This document shows positions 5,298 to 8,216 of a stretch of 8,216 nt of DNA, in pieces (positions within the stretch are counted from its first letter, which is position 1; every line of letters starts with the position of its first letter). The DNA lies in the NCBI GenBank assembly GCA_030620925.1, contig JAUXIQ010000072.1, positions 1 through 8,216 of the forward strand, in the 5' to 3' direction. The DNA is from Nitrospinota bacterium. Its GTDB lineage: Bacteria > JAUXIQ01. Both the position numbers and the translations under genes were made by a program. Under the pieces are notes generated by a model, which saw nothing but the letters and a program-made list of their open reading frames with translations, was not told where the DNA came from and ran no database searches.

Positions 5298-6719
5298 ATG
5301 GCGGGAATTGTCAGTTACGGAGCTTATATCCCCAAAAACAGGTTGAGCCGGGATGAGCTGGCGCGGGCGTGGGGAGGTAATTCCCTGAAGGGAGAGCGCT
5401 CCGTGGCGAACCATGATGAGGACAGCATCACAATGGCGGCGGCAGCGGCCATGGACTGCCTCCAAGGTATGGACACGGATAGCGTTGACGCCCTGTTCTT
5501 CGCATCAACCTCCTCCCCATACACCGAGAAACAGGCGGCCTCCATTGTTGCGCGAGTTCTCGATCTCAGGCGGGATATCTTCACCGCGGATTATGCCGGT
5601 TCGTTGAGAGCGGGGACATCCGCCCTGCGCGCCGCTCTGGACGCGGTAAAGAGCGGTTCGGCCCGCAACGTACTGGTGACTGCGGCGGACTGCAGACTGG
5701 GCGCACCGCGCAGCATAGACGAACAGGCCTTCGGGGACGGTGCAGGCGCACTCCTGGTGGGAGCCGACAGCGCAGTGGCGGAAGTGGAAGACGTCTATTC
5801 CATCTCCCAGGAGATAACCGACGTCTGGCGTACCAGTGAAGACCGCTTCGTGAGGAACTGGGAGGACCGCTGGGTCATCATGCACGGCTACGACGCAACA
5901 ACCAGGGAAGCCGTCACAGGCATCATGAAAAGGAACAACCTGGAGGCCGCAGACATAGCCAGAGCGGTATTGACGGGTCCCAACCCCCGAAGCCATCAGG
6001 CCCTGGCAAGAGCGCTCAAGTTCGACCCGGAGAAGCAGGTGCAAGACCTGCTGTTCGGCAGCGTGGGCAACACCGGCACAGCCCAGCCGCTGATGCTCCT
6101 GGCCGCCGCGCTGGAAGAGGCCGGCGCCGGGGACAGGATGCTCCTGGCCGGATACGGCGACGGCAGCGATACCTTCATACTGAAGGCGACTGAAGCCCTG
6201 GGAAGTTTAAGCGAGCGCAGGGGCATTAAGGGACACCTGAGCTCCAAACGTGCTCTGGATAGATACGAGCAGTACGTCCGCTACCGGGGCCTCATGGAAA
6301 CCGAGGCGGAGGAAGCCGTCCGTAAATCCATGAGGTCGTCGGCGACCGCACTCTGGCGCACGAACAACAGCGTACTGAGCCTGCACGGAAGCCGTTGCAA
6401 GATCTGCGGGACGACCAGTTTCCCCGTGCAGCGGGTCTGCTACGGCTGCCAGTCCAAAGACCAGTTCGAAGAGGTAAGGCTGACCGATGAGAAGGGAAAG
6501 GTCTATACGTTCTCCCTGGATAACCTGGCGGGCGGCGTCGAGCCGCCGACACCGATGACAGTCATAGAGACGGAAAGCGGCGCCAGGGTATATTGCGAGA
6601 TGACCGAAGCGGCCCCTGACGAGCTCAAGGTAGACATGCCCGTGGAGATGACCTTCCGCAGGGTCCACCAGGGAGCCGGATTCATAAACTATTACTGGAA
6701 ATCCCGACCGGTGAGATAA
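5298..6719 (+). CDS. HMG-CoA-synthase-like protein fused to C-terminal DUF35 (zinc ribbon/OB-fold)
   Basis: A 473-residue two-domain protein. Residues 1-300 have the thiolase-fold layout of archaeal-type HMG-CoA synthase: IVSYGAYIPKNRL (4-16), AGSLRAGTSAL (100-110), FGDGAGALLVG (145-155), GSVGNTGTAQPLMLLAAALEEA (254-275) and AGYGDGSDTF (284-293). Residues 360-473 are a DUF35 domain. A zinc ribbon with Cys367, Cys370, Cys381 and Cys384 is followed by an OB-fold (KVYTFSLDNL from 401), expected to bind acyl-CoA. Aligned from memory of the family, the catalytic Glu, Cys and His fall on Thr71, Leu103 and Thr226. Condensation by the usual Cys-acyl route is therefore doubtful. The thiolase gene begins 13 bp after the stop, its ribosome site touching this stop codon, so the products probably form a complex like the archaeal thiolase/DUF35/HMGS assembly. 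The protein could bind CoA substrates as a scaffold or catalyse a different acyl-CoA reaction. Fold and fusion are sure; the reaction is not. Confidence 0.82.
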   Translation: MAGIVSYGAYIPKNRLSRDELARAWGGNSLKGERSVANHDEDSITMAAAAAMDCLQGMDTDSVDALFFASTSSPYTEKQAASIVARVLDLRRDIFTADYAGSLRAGTSALRAALDAVKSGSARNVLVTAADCRLGAPRSIDEQAFGDGAGALLVGADSAVAEVEDVYSISQEITDVWRTSEDRFVRNWEDRWVIMHGYDATTREAVTGIMKRNNLEAADIARAVLTGPNPRSHQALARALKFDPEKQVQDLLFGSVGNTGTAQPLMLLAAALEEAGAGDRMLLAGYGDGSDTFILKATEALGSLSERRGIKGHLSSKRALDRYEQYVRYRGLMETEAEEAVRKSMRSSATALWRTNNSVLSLHGSRCKICGTTSFPVQRVCYGCQSKDQFEEVRLTDEKGKVYTFSLDNLAGGVEPPTPMTVIETESGARVYCEMTEAAPDELKVDMPVEMTFRRVHQGAGFINYYWKSRPVR

Positions 6720-6724
6720 GGAGG
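6718..6724 (+). promoter_or_regulatory. Ribosome binding site of the thiolase gene
   Basis: AAGGAGG, a near-complete anti-16S match, stands 8 bases before the ATG at 6733. It overlaps the last two bases of the upstream stop codon, which ties translation of the two genes together. Confidence 0.75.
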
Positions 6725-6732
6725 AAAACCAG

Positions 6733-7884
6733 ATGGAGAGCATAAAAGACAAGGTGGCCGTGATAGGGATGGGCTGCACTAAATTCGGCGAGCGGTGGGA
6801 TACCTCCACAGACGACCTCATAGTGGAGGCCGCCTACGAGGCTTACGAAGACGCAGGCGTCGGGCCTGAAGATCTACAGGCCGCCTGGGTGGGCACCACG
6901 GGTTCAGGGAGCGCCGGGCAATGCCTGGCCGACCCGCTCAAGCTGAAGGGCATTCCCATCACCAGGGTGGAGAACTACTGCGCCACCGGCCTGGATGCCT
7001 TCAGGAACGCCTGCTTCGGCGTGGCCTGCGGCATGTACGACGTAGCCATGGCCCTGGGCTTCGAGAAGCTCAAGGATACCGGCGCCGGCGGCCTGGGAGT
7101 GGGCAGGGGTCAGCACCCGGTATACGAGACGCGCAGAACGGCGCCCGGCTCCTTCGCCTTCATAGCCACCAGGTATTTCCATAAATACGGTATCGATAAG
7201 ACCACCCTGGCCAAGATAGCGGTAAAGAATCACCACAACGGCACCCTTCACCCCAAGGCCCACTTCCAGAGGGAGATAACCGTGGAGCAGGTGCTCAAGG
7301 CTCCCATCATCGCCTGGCCCCTGGGCCTGCTGGACTGCTGCCCCACCACCGACGGCGCGGCGGCGGCCATCATCTGTCGGGCGGACATGGCCAAAAAGTT
7401 CCGGTCTGATCCGGTATACGTCAAGGGATTGGGGCTCTCGGTGGACCCCATGCTGCCCATGTCCAGGCCGGGATTCGAATACCTCGGTTTCCAATCCAAC
7501 GTCAACGCCGCCCGGCAGGCATACGAGCAGGCGGGGGTCAAAGACCCGCTCAAGGAGCTGAGCGTGGCCGAGGTTCACGACTGTTTCACCATAACCGAGC
7601 TGGTGATATGCGAAGACCTGGGCTTCTGCGAAAAGGGCACCGGCAAGGAACACGTGGACGCGGGAACTTTCACCCTGGAAGGCGAGCTGCCGGTCAACGC
7701 CGACGGGGGGCTTAAAGCCTTCGGGCATCCCATAGGAGCCAGCGGCCTCAGGATGACCTACGAGGTCTATAAACAGTTGCAGGAGAAGGCGGGCCCGAGG
7801 CAGGTCAAAAACCCCAAACTCGGTCTTTCCCACAATCTGGGCGGACCGCCAGTGGTGGCCTGCGTGGCCCTGCTGGGTAACTGA
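6733..7884 (+). CDS. Thiolase, SCP2/SCP-x type (acetyl-CoA acetyltransferase-like)
   Basis: A 383-residue cytosolic thiolase of the SCP-x/archaeal subfamily, of normal length. It forms or cleaves a beta-ketoacyl-CoA (for instance acetoacetyl-CoA) through a cysteine-bound acyl intermediate. The catalytic set looks complete. The nucleophile is Cys83 in VENYCATGLDAFRNA. His282 sits in EVHDCFTITEL and His332 in GGLKAFGHPIGASGLRM. The acid/base cysteine is Cys377 near the C-terminus (VVACVALLG) after HNLGGPP. The glycine-rich start VAVIGMGCTKFGE (8-20) is also typical. It is translationally close to the HMGS-like/DUF35 gene. DUF35 proteins partner with such thiolases in archaeal mevalonate synthesis, in benzoylsuccinyl-CoA thiolase (BbsAB) and, as retro-aldolases, in steroid side-chain breakdown. 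Retention of Cys83 and Cys377 favours true thiolase chemistry over retro-aldolase chemistry. The substrate is not readable here. Confidence 0.9.
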   Translation: MESIKDKVAVIGMGCTKFGERWDTSTDDLIVEAAYEAYEDAGVGPEDLQAAWVGTTGSGSAGQCLADPLKLKGIPITRVENYCATGLDAFRNACFGVACGMYDVAMALGFEKLKDTGAGGLGVGRGQHPVYETRRTAPGSFAFIATRYFHKYGIDKTTLAKIAVKNHHNGTLHPKAHFQREITVEQVLKAPIIAWPLGLLDCCPTTDGAAAAIICRADMAKKFRSDPVYVKGLGLSVDPMLPMSRPGFEYLGFQSNVNAARQAYEQAGVKDPLKELSVAEVHDCFTITELVICEDLGFCEKGTGKEHVDAGTFTLEGELPVNADGGLKAFGHPIGASGLRMTYEVYKQLQEKAGPRQVKNPKLGLSHNLGGPPVVACVALLGN

Positions 7885-7955
7885 GATACGGAAATAACCT
7901 CAGTCATCAGAAGATGTCTTGACGAAAAAGAGAGAACGTTAAGAGACGCTGCTTC

Positions 7956-8216
7956 CTACGACAATTCTTCGAGCAGGGCTTTGGCCTCTTTGAGGTCGGC
8001 GGTATCGAACCCTTCGGTAAACCAGTCGTAGATGGGGGTCAGAAGATCGCGGGCTTCCTGGTGTTTGCCCTGACTCTGCCACAAGCGGCCCATACTCATG
8101 GCCGCCCGCAGCTCCCAGGATTTGGCCTGCTGGTGACGGGCTACCTCAAGGGCCTTACTAAAACATTCCTCCGCCTCGGTCTGATTCCCCTCCGATTGAG
8201 TCAGCAGCAACTCACC
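7956..8216 (-). CDS. C-terminal fragment of a TPR protein (cyclase/ATPase signalling family), partial
   Basis: The frame is open to the right edge and ends at TAG (7958-7956), giving the last 86 residues of a longer protein. The sequence starts [20 protein letters not shown] and runs through two TPR-like helix pairs: [19 protein letters not shown], then [22 protein letters not shown]. It closes with [24 protein letters not shown]. This ending is characteristic of large proteins that combine an adenylate/guanylate cyclase or similar N-terminal domain, an AAA-type ATPase domain and C-terminal TPRs. The N-terminal domains lie outside the window, so the exact type is unknown. It converges with the thiolase gene across 71 bp, in which I see no clear terminator hairpin. 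A TTG at 8210 could be read as a start, but the frame continues upstream and it is internal. Confidence 0.75.
   Translation of the reverse strand, partial: GELLLTQSEGNQTEAEECFSKALEVARHQQAKSWELRAAMSMGRLWQSQGKHQEARDLLTPIYDWFTEGFDTADLKEAKALLEELS

Noticed and set aside
5100-5465. Minus-strand frame of 121 codons with a cysteine-rich end (CTC, CRHCG, CN)
   Set aside because: About half lies antisense to the HMGS-like gene, the start has no support and the Cys spacing fits no finger I recognise. The frame also covers the promoter and ribosome site of the plus-strand operon.
6904-7833. Long 309-codon minus-strand frame antisense to the thiolase gene
   Set aside because: It mirrors a GC-rich gene with biased third positions, shows no known motifs, and the plus-strand thiolase is unmistakable.
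7885-7955. Bidirectional terminator between the convergent thiolase and TPR genes
   Set aside because: I found no stem longer than about four base pairs and no T-run next to one.

Overview
The window most likely comes from a diderm (Gram-negative-type) bacterium, probably anaerobic and perhaps of the Desulfobacterota/deltaproteobacterial kind. The diderm inference rests on a LolA-like periplasmic protein next to an RND exporter. The lineage guess rests on gene content only (HAE3-type RND pump, Fe-S Rrf2 regulator, HMG-CoA-synthase-like protein fused to DUF35 beside an SCP2-type thiolase). It is an inference, not something the sequence settles.

Left half, minus strand (about 1-4067): a compact operon read leftwards. 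Its order is a TetR-family repressor, a 776-residue RND/MMPL transporter of the HAE3 type, an exported LolA-like protein of the 'outer membrane lipoprotein-sorting' family, and the first 43 codons of another exported protein that runs off the left edge. This looks like a locally regulated export system for a hydrophobic or lipid-like substrate, with membrane pump, periplasmic carrier and a further envelope protein.

Centre (about 4068-5297): a strikingly AT-rich gap of about 515 bp without genes separates the divergent TetR operon from an Rrf2/IscR-type regulator (4584-5009) carrying three cysteines and a histidine for a [2Fe-2S] cluster. A perfect 27-bp palindrome (13-1-13) lies just downstream of a TATAAT box and in front of this gene, and is the best candidate operator in the window. 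After the gene come a small hairpin and a 288-bp leader with a good sigma70-like promoter.

Right half, plus strand (5298-7884): a two-gene, GC-rich operon. The first gene encodes an HMG-CoA-synthase-fold protein fused to a C-terminal DUF35 zinc-ribbon/OB-fold domain. The second encodes an SCP2-type thiolase with a complete set of catalytic residues. The arrangement recalls the archaeal thiolase/DUF35/HMG-CoA synthase channelling complex. However, the expected Glu, Cys and His of the HMG-CoA synthase active site all appear to be replaced, so the synthase-like half is probably not a mevalonate-pathway enzyme. This is the most unusual point in the window.

Right edge (7956-8216, minus strand): the C-terminal end of a large TPR protein of the cyclase/AAA-ATPase signalling type, convergent with the thiolase gene. 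Its start lies outside the window.
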